Source: Gammaproteobacteria bacterium (GTDB lineage Bacteria; Pseudomonadota; Gammaproteobacteria; Xanthomonadales; SZUA-36). Taken from it: a DNA stretch of 64,000 bases. A program made the position numbers and the translations under genes. Positions within the stretch are counted from its first letter, which is position 1. Each line of letters opens with the position of its first letter. This document shows positions 43,654-54,816 of this stretch, piece by piece. The notes beneath the pieces were generated by a model. That model saw only the letters and a program-made list of their open reading frames with translations. It did not search any database and was not told the DNA's origin. The DNA is taken from contig JAUIJU010000004.1 of NCBI GenBank assembly GCA_030431095.1, positions 1-64,000 on the forward strand, read 5' to 3'.

Positions 43654-45192
43654 GTGGGTCGAACCGAGAACAGCTGCGCCTGGCTGGTCGCAGCCGAAAA
43701 CGCGTGGATTCCGGGCGGCAAGGTGGGCGGGGTCGGTGACGTGGTCCGCGACCTGCCGCCGGCGCTGGCGCGGTCCGGTTGGAACGTGCGCGTGATCGTC
43801 CCGGCCTATGGCGCTTTTCACCGTGTGCCGGGGGCGACGATGCTCGAGCGCATCGAGGCCCGGTTCGGTGGCGAAACCGTGGAAGCCACGGCCTGGCGGC
43901 TGCCCGGCGCGCCCGAAGGCGTCGAGCAGGTGGTCATCGACCACTCCCTGCTGTGCCCCGGACAACCCGGCGAGGTCTACCACGCCGACCCGGGCGACCG
44001 GCCCTTTGAAACCGACGCCACCAAGTTCGCCCTGTTCTGCGCGGTGGTGGCGGCCTGGGTGGGGCAGGCCGGTGCGCCGCCGGACGTGGTGCACCTGCAC
44101 GACTGGCACACGGGCCTGGTGCCTTTCCTCAGGGAACGCTCGGATCCCGCGTCCGTGCTGGCGGCCACGCGCATGGTGTTCACCGTCCACAACCTGGCCT
44201 ACCAGGGCGTGCGGCCAATGGCCGGGCATCACTCCTCGCTGGGGGCCTGGTTTCCGGAACACCTCGACGCGGCGGCGCCGGCCGGCGACCCCGCGAACCC
44301 GGCGCTGGTCAATTTCATGGCCGCCGCCCTGCGCCTGGCCGACGGGGTGGCCACCGTGTCGCCGACCTACGCCCGGGAAATCGTTCTGCCCAACGACCCG
44401 TCGCGTGGGTTCCACGGGGGCGAGGGCCTGGAGGGGCTGTTGCGGGACATCGCCGACCAGGGTCGCCTGAGCGGCATCCTGAACGGCTGCGAATACCCCG
44501 CGGAAACGCCACCGTCGCCGTCCTGGGCGGATGTGGTCGATTCCATCCTCGACGATCCCGGCCTGATCGACCGACAGCCGGTATTGCGTGAGCGCTTACA
44601 GGCCTTGCGCGATGACCGGCCACGACACGTCCTGCTTAACATCGGCCGCATCGTGCATCAGAAGGTCGCGTTATTGCTCGAGCCCGTTGCCGATCATCCC
44701 ACCGCGCTGGACGCGCTCCTGGCGACGCTGGGCGACGACGGCATCTTCGTGTTGCTGGGCAGCGGTGATCCCACGCTGGAGGCCCGCCTGCGCGCGGTGG
44801 CGGAACGCCGGCCGCGTTTTCTGTTCCTGCGTGGTTATGCCGAACAGCTCAGCAACTGCTTGTACCGGAGCACCGACCTGTTCGTGATGCCCAGCAGTTT
44901 CGAGCCCTGCGGCATCAGCCAGATGCTCGCCCTGCGCGCCGGGCAACCCTGCGTGGTGCATGGCGTCGGCGGACTGGCGGACACGGTCGAAGACGGTGAA
45001 ACCGGGTTCGTGTTCCATGGCGACACGCCGGCGCGGCAGGCGCAGGGCCTGGTCGCGGCGGTGCAGCGCGCGCTGCACCTGGCCGACACACAGCCCGGCG
45101 CCTGGAGCGCCCTGCGCGAGGCCGCGGCGGCGCAACGTTTCAGCTGGGACCTTGCCGCCCGCCGCACCATCGAACGGCTGTACCGGTCATGA
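43654..45192 (+). CDS. glgA: Glycogen synthase (ADP-glucose type, GT5)
   Basis: Extends alpha-1,4-glucan from ADP-glucose. 512 residues in two Rossmann-like halves: the N-terminal half starts with the glucosyl-donor motif K-x-G-G-x-G-D (AWIPGGKVGGVGDVVRDLP), then VHLHDWHTGLVPFLRER and FTVHNLAYQG; the C-terminal half has GYAEQLSNCLYRSTDLFVMPSSFEPCGISQM and VVHGVGGLADTV, with the catalytic-type E-P-C-G. The start is a GTG one base after glgC; the stop overlaps glgB by ATGA. The linker between halves (VLLNIGRIVHQKVALLLEPV) is a little degenerate compared with the usual RLTxQKG segment. Confidence 0.93.
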   Translation: MGRTENSCAWLVAAENAWIPGGKVGGVGDVVRDLPPALARSGWNVRVIVPAYGAFHRVPGATMLERIEARFGGETVEATAWRLPGAPEGVEQVVIDHSLLCPGQPGEVYHADPGDRPFETDATKFALFCAVVAAWVGQAGAPPDVVHLHDWHTGLVPFLRERSDPASVLAATRMVFTVHNLAYQGVRPMAGHHSSLGAWFPEHLDAAAPAGDPANPALVNFMAAALRLADGVATVSPTYAREIVLPNDPSRGFHGGEGLEGLLRDIADQGRLSGILNGCEYPAETPPSPSWADVVDSILDDPGLIDRQPVLRERLQALRDDRPRHVLLNIGRIVHQKVALLLEPVADHPTALDALLATLGDDGIFVLLGSGDPTLEARLRAVAERRPRFLFLRGYAEQLSNCLYRSTDLFVMPSSFEPCGISQMLALRAGQPCVVHGVGGLADTVEDGETGFVFHGDTPARQAQGLVAAVQRALHLADTQPGAWSALREAAAAQRFSWDLAARRTIERLYRS

Positions 45193-47372
45193 GCGACGCG
45201 GCCGACCAGGACGCCGTGTTCGGAGCCGTCGTCAACGGCACCCACAACAACCCCTTCAGCGTGCTGGGCGTGCACCAGGAAAACGGCCGGCGGGTGGTGC
45301 GCGTGTTCCAGCCCGGGGCCGAAGCCGTGAGCCTGCTCGACCGCGACGGCCAGGTCGTGGGCGAGTTCGAAAGACGCCATTCCGGCGGCCTGTTCGTCGC
45401 CGCGATGCCGCCGAGGCTGCGCAGCTACCGCCTGCGCGTGAAGGCGCCCGGCGGCGGCACGCAGGACGTGGAAGATCCCTACCGTTTTTCCACCACCCTG
45501 GGCGACCTGGACCTCTACCTGCTTGGCGAAGGCTCCCACGCCGACCTGTACCGCAAGCTGGGCGCGCATACCGTGACCCACCAGGGCGTGGCGGGAACGG
45601 TGTTCTCGGTATGGGCGCCCAATGCCTCGCGGGTCAGCGTGATCGGCGACTTCAACCAGTGGGACGGGCGTCGGCACGTCATGCGCCTGCACCCGGGCAA
45701 CGGCATCTGGGAGGTGTTCCTGCCGGGTGTGGAGACCGGGGCGCACTACAAATTCGAGATGCTCGACCAGCAGGGTCGGCTGCTGCCGTTCAAGTCCGAC
45801 CCGGTCGGCCAGTACCACGAGCCGCCCCCGGGAAACGCCTCGGTGGTGTTTCAGAGTCGCCACCACTGGCGCGACCAGGCATGGCAGGCCACGCAGCGCG
45901 GCATGCCGGCGCTCGATGCGCCGATGAGTGTCTACGAGGTGCACCTGGGATCGTGGCGTCGCGGGGGCGAGGGAGAATGGCTGGACTACCGCGAGATCGC
46001 CCGGCAGCTGGTGCCCTACGTGCAGGACATGGGTTTTACCCACGTGGAATTCATGCCGATCACCGAGCACCCCTTCGACGGCTCCTGGGGCTACCAGCCC
46101 ATTGGCCTGTTTTCGCCGACCCAGCGATTTGGTGATCCGGATGATTTCCGCGCCCTGGTTGACGCCCTGCACCAGGCCGGCATCGGCGTGATCGCCGACT
46201 GGGTGCCCGCGCATTTTCCCAAGGACGAACACGGCCTGCGGCGCTTCGACGGCACCGCGCTCTACGAGCACGAGGACCCGCGCAAAGGTGAGCACAAGGA
46301 CTGGGGCACACTGATCTTCAACTACGGGCGCCGCGAGGTCATCAACTACCTGGTGGGCAGCGCGCTGTACTGGATCCGGCAGTTTCACATCGACGGTCTG
46401 CGGGTGGACGCCGTCGCGGCCATGCTCTACCTGGACTACTCGCGCGAGAAAGGCGAATGGCTGCCCAACGAATACGGCGGCAACGAGAACCTGGAGGCGG
46501 TGTCCTTTCTGAAGCGTCTCAACGCGATCGTGCACCTGGAAGGTGCAAGCAGTCACGCCGAAGAGTCCACCGCCTGGCCCGGGGTGTCTCGCCCGGCGGA
46601 TGCCGGCGGCCTGGGATTCACCTACAAGTGGAACATGGGCTGGATGAACGACACGCTGTCGTACATGCGCGAGGAGCCCGTGCACCGCAAGTTCCACCAC
46701 GACAAGATGACTTTCGGACTGGTTTACGCCTTCTCCGAAAATTTCGTGCTGCCGCTCTCACATGACGAGGTGGTATACGGGAAGGGATCGTTGCTGGGGC
46801 GCATGCCGGGCGATGCCTGGCAGCGCTTCGCCAACCTGCGTGCCTACTTCGGTTTCATGTTCGCCCATCCCGGCAAGAAACTGCTGTTCATGGGCGGCGA
46901 GTTCGCCCAGGAGCGGGAGTGGAATCACGACGCTTCGCTGGACTGGCATCTGCTCGAGCAACCCGGGCACAAGGGCGTGCACAACCTGGTTCGCGAGTTG
47001 AACCGCGTGTATCGGGACCGGCCGGCCCTGCATGAGCGGGATTTCGACAGTGACGGCTTTGAGTGGGTCGATGCCACGGACCGGGACAGCAGTGTTTTTT
47101 CCTGGGTCCGCCGTGCCGCGGACGGTCGCTGCCTGGTCTGCGTCTGTAACTTCACGCCCGTGGTCCGGCACGGATTTCGCATGGGTATACCGGCGGGGCG
47201 CGCCTACCGGGTGGTGCTGGACACGGACGCCGCGGATTTCGGCGGCGCGGGAACGGTCGAGCACCCGCAGTACCTCGTGGAGGAGCGGCCCGCCAATGGG
47301 CGGGACACGTCGATCGAACTGACCCTGCCGCCACTGGCCACGGTGTGGCTCGAGCCGGTGAGTGAAGAATGA
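45189..47372 (+). CDS. glgB: 1,4-alpha-glucan branching enzyme
   Basis: Introduces alpha-1,6 branches. 727 residues: an N-terminal domain (~1-110), a carbohydrate-binding module (TVFSVWAPNASRVSVIGDFNQWDG), the GH13 barrel with DGLRVDAVAAMLYLDY (nucleophile D), the acid E in the SSHAEESTAWP segment and LPLSHDEVVYGKGSLL with its conserved H-D, and a C-terminal beta domain. The ATG overlaps the glgA stop by four bases. Typical length and order for the bacterial enzyme. Confidence 0.97.
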   Translation: MSDAADQDAVFGAVVNGTHNNPFSVLGVHQENGRRVVRVFQPGAEAVSLLDRDGQVVGEFERRHSGGLFVAAMPPRLRSYRLRVKAPGGGTQDVEDPYRFSTTLGDLDLYLLGEGSHADLYRKLGAHTVTHQGVAGTVFSVWAPNASRVSVIGDFNQWDGRRHVMRLHPGNGIWEVFLPGVETGAHYKFEMLDQQGRLLPFKSDPVGQYHEPPPGNASVVFQSRHHWRDQAWQATQRGMPALDAPMSVYEVHLGSWRRGGEGEWLDYREIARQLVPYVQDMGFTHVEFMPITEHPFDGSWGYQPIGLFSPTQRFGDPDDFRALVDALHQAGIGVIADWVPAHFPKDEHGLRRFDGTALYEHEDPRKGEHKDWGTLIFNYGRREVINYLVGSALYWIRQFHIDGLRVDAVAAMLYLDYSREKGEWLPNEYGGNENLEAVSFLKRLNAIVHLEGASSHAEESTAWPGVSRPADAGGLGFTYKWNMGWMNDTLSYMREEPVHRKFHHDKMTFGLVYAFSENFVLPLSHDEVVYGKGSLLGRMPGDAWQRFANLRAYFGFMFAHPGKKLLFMGGEFAQEREWNHDASLDWHLLEQPGHKGVHNLVRELNRVYRDRPALHERDFDSDGFEWVDATDRDSSVFSWVRRAADGRCLVCVCNFTPVVRHGFRMGIPAGRAYRVVLDTDAADFGGAGTVEHPQYLVEERPANGRDTSIELTLPPLATVWLEPVSEE

Positions 47373-47388
47373 CCCTGGAGGGAACGCA

Positions 47389-49890
47389 ATGAACGTCCTG
47401 AACGAACCGGAGTCCGGACCAGGCAAGCTGGAATTCCTGCAAAAGTCCCACCTCGCCATGGACGCCGACGCGCTGCTGTCGGACCTGTCCCACTACTACA
47501 CGCGGATGCTGGGGCGTCGCACGCTGCGAACTGACACCCCCTTCCTTTACCAGGCGCTGGTGCACGCCGTGCGTGACCGCCTGATGGAGCGCTGGAACGA
47601 TACCAACATCGAACTGGAGCGCGAGGGTGCGCGGCGCGCCTGTTACCTGTCCATGGAATTCCTGATGGGGCGCCTGTTGCACAATGCGCTGTTCAGCCTG
47701 GACTGCGTGAACGCGTCCGACGAGGCGTTGCAGGCCCTGGGCGTGGAACTGGGCCAGGTCGAGGCGGCCGAGCAGGACGCGGGTCTCGGCAATGGCGGCC
47801 TGGGACGGCTGGCCGCCTGCTTCCTGGACAGCTGCGCCACGCTGGGTCTGCCGGTGATCGGCTACGGCCTGCGCTACCAGTACGGCATGTTCCGGCAACA
47901 CATGGAAAACGGCTACCAGGTGGAAGACCCGGACCCCTGGCTGCGCGACGGTTTTCCCTGGGAGATCGAGCGCATCGAACTGGCGCGCACCATCCGCTTC
48001 GGCGGGCGCACCACGAGCGTGACGGACGCCGAGGGCCGCCGGCGCCGGGTCTGGGTCGAAACGCGGGACGTGCTGGCCATTCCGTACGACGTGCCCATCC
48101 CGGGCTACCGCAACGGCGTGGTCAATACCCTGCGCCTGTGGTCCGCGGAGGCGACCAACGAATTCGACCTGGAGGAGTTCAACGCCGGCAGCTACACCGA
48201 GGCCGTGGAGGCCAAGAACGCCGCGGAAAACATTTCCATGGTGCTCTATCCCAACACCGCCACCGAGAGCGGTCACGAATTGCGCCTGCGCCAGCAGTAC
48301 TTCCTGGCTTCGGCCAGCCTGCAGGACATCCTCGCCGACTGGCAACGCCGACACGGTCCTGACCTGGAGGGCTTCGCGGACAAGCACTGTTTCCAGCTGA
48401 ACGACACCCACCCGGCGGTCGCGGTCGCGGAACTGATGCGGCTGCTGATGGACGTGCACGGCATGGGCTGGAACGAGGCCTGGGAAATCACCCGCTCCAC
48501 CATGGCCTACACCAACCACACGCTGCTGCCCGAGGCGCTGGAAACCTGGCCGGTGGCCATGTTCGAGCGGCTGCTGCCGCGGCTGCTGGAAATCATTTAC
48601 GAAATCAACGCGCGGTTTCTCGACGAAGTCAGCATTCGCTGGCCGGGTGACAACGCCCGCCTGGCGCGTATGTCGCTGATCGACGAAAACGGCCAGCGCA
48701 GCGTACGCATGGCCTACCTGGCGATCGTCGGCAGCTTCTCGGTCAACGGCGTGGCGGCGCTGCATTCCCGCCTGCTTCGCGAGGGCCTGTTCCGTGATTT
48801 CGCCGAGCTGTGGCCGGAAAAGTTCAACAACAAGACCAACGGCGTGACCCAGCGTCGCTGGCTGGCGGCCTGCAACCCCGAGTTGAACGCCGTGATTACC
48901 GACGCCATCGGCGAGGGTTGGGTCACGGATCTCGAACAGCTCGACCGGTTGCGTCAGCAGGTCGAGAACACCGCGTTCCGTGACGCCTGGCAGTCATCCA
49001 GGCAAGCCAACAAGGCCCGGCTGGCCGCGCTCGTCCAGTCCCGAACCGGCGTCACGCTGGACACGCAAATGCTGTTCGACGTTCAGGTCAAACGCATCCA
49101 CGAGTACAAACGCCAGCTGCTGAACGTGCTGCACGCGGTGCATTTATACGACCGGATTCGCCGCGGTGACGGGGACGACCTGGTGCCCCGGGCCATCATC
49201 ATCGGTGGCAAGGCGGCGCCTGGATACGTCATGGCCAAGGCCATCATCAAGCTGGTCAGCGACGTGGCGCAGACCATCAACGGCGACCCGGCCACGGCCG
49301 GAAAGCTACGCGTGATCTTCTATCCCGATTACAACGTCACCGCCATGGAGGCCATCTGTACCGGGGCCGACCTGTCCGAACAGATTTCCACGGCCGGCAA
49401 GGAGGCGTCGGGCACCGGCAACATGAAGTTCATGATGAACGGTGCGGTGACCATCGGCACGCTGGACGGGGCCAACGTGGAAATCCGCGACGCCGTGGGC
49501 AAGGAGAATTTCTTTCTTTTCGGACACACTGTCGAGGAAATCGCCGAGATACGCCCCGCCTACGATCCGGCGGCGATCATCGCCGGGGACGAGGACTTCC
49601 GCCGCGTGGTCGATCTGCTCCAGAGTGGCCACTTCTGCCGCCACGAGCCGGGGGTGCACGACGCGGTGGTGGCTTCGTTCCAGCAGCCGGGCGACCCCTG
49701 GATGACCGCCGCCGATTTTCGCGGCTTCGTCGACGCGCAGCAGGCGGTCGAGGCGGCGTTCCGGGACTCCGGGCGCTGGACCACGATGAGCATTCTCAAC
49801 ACGGCCTGCTCCGGTCGCTTTTCCACTGACCGCACCATGCGGGACTACAACGATGACATATGGCGCCTGGAGCCGGTGAAGATGGCTTGA
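47389..49890 (+). CDS. glgP: Glycogen phosphorylase
   Basis: Releases glucose 1-phosphate from alpha-1,4-glucan using phosphate. The ATG at 47389 with GGAGG upstream gives 833 residues, the normal length. Visible are ARRACYLSMEFLMGRLLHNAL, the NGGLGRLAACFLDSCATLGLP glucan/catalytic region, and the pyridoxal-phosphate lysine segment EASGTGNMKFMMNGAVTIGTLDGANVEI. It follows glgB by 16 bases and is translated just ahead of glgX, which removes the limit-dextrin branches it leaves. Cytosolic homodimer. Confidence 0.96.
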   Translation: MNVLNEPESGPGKLEFLQKSHLAMDADALLSDLSHYYTRMLGRRTLRTDTPFLYQALVHAVRDRLMERWNDTNIELEREGARRACYLSMEFLMGRLLHNALFSLDCVNASDEALQALGVELGQVEAAEQDAGLGNGGLGRLAACFLDSCATLGLPVIGYGLRYQYGMFRQHMENGYQVEDPDPWLRDGFPWEIERIELARTIRFGGRTTSVTDAEGRRRRVWVETRDVLAIPYDVPIPGYRNGVVNTLRLWSAEATNEFDLEEFNAGSYTEAVEAKNAAENISMVLYPNTATESGHELRLRQQYFLASASLQDILADWQRRHGPDLEGFADKHCFQLNDTHPAVAVAELMRLLMDVHGMGWNEAWEITRSTMAYTNHTLLPEALETWPVAMFERLLPRLLEIIYEINARFLDEVSIRWPGDNARLARMSLIDENGQRSVRMAYLAIVGSFSVNGVAALHSRLLREGLFRDFAELWPEKFNNKTNGVTQRRWLAACNPELNAVITDAIGEGWVTDLEQLDRLRQQVENTAFRDAWQSSRQANKARLAALVQSRTGVTLDTQMLFDVQVKRIHEYKRQLLNVLHAVHLYDRIRRGDGDDLVPRAIIIGGKAAPGYVMAKAIIKLVSDVAQTINGDPATAGKLRVIFYPDYNVTAMEAICTGADLSEQISTAGKEASGTGNMKFMMNGAVTIGTLDGANVEIRDAVGKENFFLFGHTVEEIAEIRPAYDPAAIIAGDEDFRRVVDLLQSGHFCRHEPGVHDAVVASFQQPGDPWMTAADFRGFVDAQQAVEAAFRDSGRWTTMSILNTACSGRFSTDRTMRDYNDDIWRLEPVKMA

Positions 49891-51929
49891 TAACGCCGCC
49901 CGCCAGGGGCGCGTTTGTCGAAGACGGGGGCGTCCGCTTCCGGGTGTTCTCTTCCTGCGCCGAGCGGGTTCAGCTGTGTCTGTTCGACGACGAGGGCGTG
50001 GAGCGGTCTCGGCATGACATGAACCGGGAGTCCGGCGGCGACTGGTCATTGTTCACACCGGGCGTCGCGCCTGGCCAGCACTACGGTTTTCGCGCCGATG
50101 GGCCGTGGGCGCCGGAAGCCGGACAGCGCTGCAACCCGGCCAAGCTCCTCATCGACCCCTACGCCCGACAGCTGGCCGGCGCCTTCAGCTGGGGCCGGGC
50201 CGTGTACGACTATCGCCGCGACAGGGTCCCGGACTGGCGCCGCGACGATCGCGACAGCGCGCCCTGCGTACCGCGGGGCGTGGTCAGCACGCCGGCGGTC
50301 CCTGCCGTGCGCCGTGCGGCTGTCCGCGCCTGGAGCGACTCGGTCATCTACGAGACCAACGTACGGGGTTTCACCATGCGTCGCCCGGAGCTGGGCGAGG
50401 CCGAGCGGGGGCGGCTGGCGGGGCTGGCCAATGGCGAGGTCCTGGCGTACCTGAAAGCCCTGGGCATCACCACGGTGGAGCTCATGCCGGTCCACGCGTT
50501 CATCGACGAGCGACACCTGGCCGAGCGCGGCCTGCGCAACCTGTGGGGCTACAACACGATCGGCTTCTTCGCCGTGGCGCCCCGGCTGGCCGGACCCGAT
50601 CCGGTGGGGGAGTTTCGCGCCATGGTGGCGGCGCTGCACGAGGCCGGCTTCGAAGTGTTGCTCGACGTGGTCTACAACCACACCGGCGAGGGCGGCGCGC
50701 GCGGCCCGACGATCAACTTCCGCGGCTTTGACAATCGTGCCTATTACCGCATGGATCCCGACGACCCCGGCCGCTACGTGAACGATACCGGCACCGGCAA
50801 CACCATGAACGTCGACCATCCCGTGGTTCGGGACCTGGTGCTCGACAGCTTGCGCTACTGGCATCGCGTAATGGGCGTGGACGGCTTTCGCTTCGACATC
50901 GCGCCGGTGCTGGGGCAGGGCATGGACGGCTTCGATCCACGACATCCCCTGCTCGCCGCCATGGGAAACGACCCGGACCTGGCGCAGGCGCGATTGGTGG
51001 CCGAGCCCTGGGGGCCGGTGGGGTACGAACTGGGCCGGTTTCCCGATGGCTGGTCGGAATGGAACGATCGCTTCCGCGATACTGCCCGAAAGTTCTGGCG
51101 TGGCGAACGCGACCAGCTGGCGGCCCTGGCGCGCCGGGTGCACGGCTCGGCCGACCTGTTCGACACGCCGGGCCGCGGGCCGGGCGCCAGCGTGAATTTC
51201 GTCACCGCCCACGACGGCTTCACGCTGACGGACCTGGTCAGCTACCGTCAGCGTCACAACCGGGCCAACGGCGAAGGCAACCGGGACGGCCACCGGCACA
51301 ACCACTCGGCCAACCACGGCGTGGAGGGGCCCAGCGACAGCGCCGTGGTGCGATCGTTGCGTCGCCGCCACCGGCTCAACCTGCTGGCGACCCTGCTGTT
51401 CGCCCAGGGCGTGCCCATGCTGCTGGCCGGCGACGAAGCCGGCAACAGCCAGGACGGAAACAACAACGCCTACGCGCAGGACAACGAAACCGGCTGGGTG
51501 GACTGGTCGGGGCTGGACAGCGACCCCGATTTCGCCGAACAGGTCCGCGCCATGCTCAGGCTGCGTCGTGAGCACCCACTGCTGCGCCAGCCTGAGTACC
51601 TGCATGGCCATTATGCCGAGGGCTCCACCGACCGCGACATCGACTGGTATCACCCGGAAGGGCGGCCGATGCGCGAGTCCGACTGGGCGGTCGGCCAGGC
51701 GGTGCTGAAGTTGCTCACAGGGCCTGCCGGCTCGGGGGATTTCGGCGACAGCGTGCACCGCGTGGCCATCGTGATCAACGGCCATGACCGGGAAGTGGAA
51801 TTCCATCTGCCCGGAGGCCAGGGCGGGTCCCTGCTCTACGCCACGGACGGTCAGCAGCCGGGTGCGGTCGAGTCGCCCTGGCGTGCCGCGGCCTGGAGCC
51901 TGTCGCTGCTGGGGTTCAGTCCTCGCTGA
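49860..51929 (+). CDS. glgX: Glycogen debranching enzyme GlgX (isoamylase-type GH13)
   Basis: Hydrolyses alpha-1,6 branches left by the phosphorylase. The 689 residues have an N-terminal CBM48-like region ([21 protein letters not shown]), [18 protein letters not shown], the catalytic [14 protein letters not shown] (nucleophile D) and [11 protein letters not shown] (acid E), and [16 protein letters not shown]. The ATG overlaps the glgP end by 31 bases; an in-frame TTG at 49887 overlapping the glgP stop is the other likely start. The 3' end overlaps the opposing xylA by 14 bases. Confidence 0.94.
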   Translation: MAPGAGEDGLITPPARGAFVEDGGVRFRVFSSCAERVQLCLFDDEGVERSRHDMNRESGGDWSLFTPGVAPGQHYGFRADGPWAPEAGQRCNPAKLLIDPYARQLAGAFSWGRAVYDYRRDRVPDWRRDDRDSAPCVPRGVVSTPAVPAVRRAAVRAWSDSVIYETNVRGFTMRRPELGEAERGRLAGLANGEVLAYLKALGITTVELMPVHAFIDERHLAERGLRNLWGYNTIGFFAVAPRLAGPDPVGEFRAMVAALHEAGFEVLLDVVYNHTGEGGARGPTINFRGFDNRAYYRMDPDDPGRYVNDTGTGNTMNVDHPVVRDLVLDSLRYWHRVMGVDGFRFDIAPVLGQGMDGFDPRHPLLAAMGNDPDLAQARLVAEPWGPVGYELGRFPDGWSEWNDRFRDTARKFWRGERDQLAALARRVHGSADLFDTPGRGPGASVNFVTAHDGFTLTDLVSYRQRHNRANGEGNRDGHRHNHSANHGVEGPSDSAVVRSLRRRHRLNLLATLLFAQGVPMLLAGDEAGNSQDGNNNAYAQDNETGWVDWSGLDSDPDFAEQVRAMLRLRREHPLLRQPEYLHGHYAEGSTDRDIDWYHPEGRPMRESDWAVGQAVLKLLTGPAGSGDFGDSVHRVAIVINGHDREVEFHLPGGQGGSLLYATDGQQPGAVESPWRAAAWSLSLLGFSPR

Positions 51930-53262
51930 ACATCAGGTCGTTGATCAGGTTTTCCACCCGTTCCTGCTTGCCGCTGATGCGCGCCGGTTCACTGGCCGCC
52001 GCGGCCAGGTCACGCAGTTGGGCCAGGCCCAGTTCGCCACGTTCGAATGCGGCGCCGTCGCCGCTGTCGAAGCTCGCGTAGCGCTCGGCGCGCAGGTTCC
52101 GGTAGCGTGGGTGACTGACCACGCGGTCGGCGACCAGCAGGCCGCGGGCGAAGGCGTCCATGCCGCCGATGTGCGCGATGAACAGGTCTTCCAGGTCGGT
52201 GGATTCGCGACGCAGCTTGGCATCGAAGTTCAGGCCGCCGGCGCCCAGGCCACCGGCCTCGAGCACCACGATCATGGCCTGCACGGCGTCGTTCATGTCC
52301 GTGGGGAACTGGTCCGTGTCCCAGCCGTTCTGCGGATTGCCACGGTTGGCGTCGATGGAGCCCAACAGACCGGCGTCGGCCGCCATGCGCAGGTCGTGCG
52401 CGAACGTATGTCCGGACAGGGTGGCATGGTTGGCTTCGATATTGAGCTTGAAATCACCCGCCAGGCCATGGTGGCGCAGAAATCCCGTGACGGTCTGGGC
52501 GTCGAAATCGTACTGGTGGTGCATGGGCTCCATGGGCTTGGGTTCGATCAGGAAGGTTCCCTCGAAGCCGATCGAGCGCCCGTAATCCCGCGCCTGCGTC
52601 AGGAACGTCGCGAAATGATCGAGTTCGCGCTTCGTATCCGTGTTGAACAGGCAGGCATAGCCTTCCCGGCCGCCCCAGAACACGTAGTTCCGCCCGCCCA
52701 GAGCCACGGTGGCGTCGAGGGCTGCCTTGACCTGGGCGCCGGCGCGCGCGACCACCGAAAAATCCGGGTTGGTGGCGCCGCCGTTCATGTAACGCGGGTG
52801 GGTGAACAGGTTGGCGGTGCCCCACAGCAGCTCGACGCCCGTTTCCGTTTGTCGTTCACCGGCCAGTTCGACCATCGTCGCCAGGTTGGCTTCCGATGCC
52901 GCCACGCTGTCGCCCTCGGGCGCCAGGTCGAAATCGTGAAAGCACCAGAAAGGCACGCCGAGCTTGGTGAAAAACTCGAAGGCGGCATCCAGGCGCTGGC
53001 GCGCGGCGTCCAGCGGCGTTGCGGCGGCATTCCAGGCGTACTCGCGCGTGCCGGGGCCGAAGGGGTCGTTGCCGGTGCCGTGAAAGGTGTGCCACAGGCA
53101 CACGGCGAAACGCAGGTGCTCCGCCATGGTCTTGCCGGCCACAACGCGGTCCGCATCGTAGGCCTTGAAGGCCAGTGGGTTGTCGGAACCGGGGCCTTCG
53201 TAAGGAATTGCGCCGATGCCCGGGAAGTACTCGGTGTCGCCGGTAAAGGGGGTCTGGGTCAT
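51916..53262 (-). CDS. xylA: Xylose isomerase
   Basis: Converts D-xylose to D-xylulose. 448 residues in a TIM barrel with catalytic [10 protein letters not shown], the aromatic/metal [25 protein letters not shown] with its two metal-binding Glu, and the metal-site [13 protein letters not shown] and [21 protein letters not shown]. Class II length and N-terminus. It shares an ATGA overlap with xylB upstream, and its stop region overlaps glgX on the other strand. Confidence 0.97.
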   Translation of the reverse strand: MTQTPFTGDTEYFPGIGAIPYEGPGSDNPLAFKAYDADRVVAGKTMAEHLRFAVCLWHTFHGTGNDPFGPGTREYAWNAAATPLDAARQRLDAAFEFFTKLGVPFWCFHDFDLAPEGDSVAASEANLATMVELAGERQTETGVELLWGTANLFTHPRYMNGGATNPDFSVVARAGAQVKAALDATVALGGRNYVFWGGREGYACLFNTDTKRELDHFATFLTQARDYGRSIGFEGTFLIEPKPMEPMHHQYDFDAQTVTGFLRHHGLAGDFKLNIEANHATLSGHTFAHDLRMAADAGLLGSIDANRGNPQNGWDTDQFPTDMNDAVQAMIVVLEAGGLGAGGLNFDAKLRRESTDLEDLFIAHIGGMDAFARGLLVADRVVSHPRYRNLRAERYASFDSGDGAAFERGELGLAQLRDLAAAASEPARISGKQERVENLINDLMFSED

Positions 53263-54776
53263 GGTTCGTCGTCACTCGTCGTTGCGGCCTGCCCATACAG
53301 CGTCGATACCGTCTCCACGGCGCGTGCATAAGCGGCATAGGCCTCTTCGTAAAAATTCACGGCTGACCGGGACGGCTCGCAGCACAGCGCCTCCGCCCGG
53401 GTCAGGTGGTCGTCACAAATCTCGCGCAGGGCCGCGTCACCACCGCCCTCGCACATCGCCAGGGCCTGCAGCGCGGCGCCGAATCCGGCGCCCTCGTCCT
53501 GCTCCAGCACGGTGACCGGGGCGTCGCAGACGTCAGCCACCACCTGGCGCCAGGTGGCGCTTTTCATGCCGCCGCCGGTCAGCATCAGCGTGTCCGTCCT
53601 GACGCCCAGCCCGCGCAATTCGTCGATGCCGTAGCGCAGTGCGAAGGTGGCGCCTTCAAGGCCCGAACGCAGAACGTTCTCGGGGCGCGTGTTCTGCGCA
53701 TCCATGCCCAGCAGGCAGCCCCTGGCGCGGGGCAGGTTGGGCGTACGCTCGCCGTTGAAGAACGGCAGGGTCAGCAGGCCGCCCGCGCCCCGCGGCGCGC
53801 GTGCCACGCGGGCCTCGAAACCATCGATGTCGGTGTCCAGCAGGCCGCGGAGCAGTTCCGTGGTCACCGTGCAGTTCATGGTGCACATCAGGGGCAGCCA
53901 GCCGCCGGTCGAGGAGCAAAACGCGGCAATGGCGCCCTTGGGATCGATCACGGGTTCGTCGACGTGGGCGTAGACCGTGCCCGAGGTGCCCAGGCTGATG
54001 GTCACCACGCCGCTGCGCACATTGCCGGTGCCCACCGCGCCCATCATGTTGTCACCACCGCCGGTCGCCACGGGGATGCCCGCGGGCAGGCCGTAGGTCT
54101 CGGCCGCGGTCGCCGTGACTTCGCCGATCACCGCGCTGCCGCGGCGCAGCTCGGGCAGGCATTCGGCCAGGTCGCGCTCGGGGTCGACGGCGGCCAGCAT
54201 GGCCGTGGACCATTCGCGTCGACGGATGTCCAACAGGGCCGTGCCGGAGGCGTCGCCGGCTTCCATGCAGCGCTCGCCCGTAAGGACGTAATTCAGGTAG
54301 TCATGCGGCAGGAGGAGGGTGTCCAGGGCGGCGTACAGCACCGCGTGATGGCGCTTGAGCCAGGCGATCTTGGACGCGGTGTAGCCCGGCAGCACCGGGT
54401 TGCCGACCTGTTCGATACAGGCCTCGAAACCGCCGAAGCGCTGCATGATCTCGTCGCACTCGCGCGTGGTGGCGGTGTCGCACCACAGCTTGACCGGCGC
54501 CAGCACCTCGCCGTGGCGGTCCATGGGCACGAAACCATGCTGCTGCCCGGATACGCCGATGGCCCGGGTGCGCGCCCGGATGTCACCGTCCACGCGGCCC
54601 AGCGCCTCGCCCATCGCGCGTGTCCACCAACGGGCCTGCTGCTCGGCCGTGCCGTCGTCACGCTGGTACAGGTCCAGCGGCGCGCTTTCGCCCGCCACCA
54701 CGCAGCGCGCGTCCGCGTCGTAAAACACGCACTTGAGCGACTGGGTGCCGAGGTCGATGCCGAGAACGATGCTCAT
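53259..54776 (-). CDS. xylB: Xylulokinase
   Basis: Phosphorylates D-xylulose to enter the pentose phosphate pathway. 505 residues of the FGGY kinase family, with the ATP-binding [18 protein letters not shown] at the start, sugar-site [29 protein letters not shown] and C-terminal [20 protein letters not shown]. First gene of xylBA; the ATG is 28 bases from a LacI-type palindrome and diverges from the lacI-type gene. Confidence 0.95.
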   Translation of the reverse strand: MSIVLGIDLGTQSLKCVFYDADARCVVAGESAPLDLYQRDDGTAEQQARWWTRAMGEALGRVDGDIRARTRAIGVSGQQHGFVPMDRHGEVLAPVKLWCDTATTRECDEIMQRFGGFEACIEQVGNPVLPGYTASKIAWLKRHHAVLYAALDTLLLPHDYLNYVLTGERCMEAGDASGTALLDIRRREWSTAMLAAVDPERDLAECLPELRRGSAVIGEVTATAAETYGLPAGIPVATGGGDNMMGAVGTGNVRSGVVTISLGTSGTVYAHVDEPVIDPKGAIAAFCSSTGGWLPLMCTMNCTVTTELLRGLLDTDIDGFEARVARAPRGAGGLLTLPFFNGERTPNLPRARGCLLGMDAQNTRPENVLRSGLEGATFALRYGIDELRGLGVRTDTLMLTGGGMKSATWRQVVADVCDAPVTVLEQDEGAGFGAALQALAMCEGGGDAALREICDDHLTRAEALCCEPSRSAVNFYEEAYAAYARAVETVSTLYGQAATTSDDEP

Positions 54777-54804
54777 CGTGAGCAGTGAGCCTTTAGGTGA
54801 AAAA

Positions 54805-54816
54805 GAAAACGTTTAC
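54805..54816. promoter_or_regulatory. LacI-family operator candidate between xylB and its regulator
   Basis: GAAAACGTTTAC, with the perfect core AAACGTTT and matched outer G/C, is the central-CG palindrome that LacI-family proteins use. It lies in the 109-base divergent gap, 28 bases before xylB. Confidence 0.65.
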
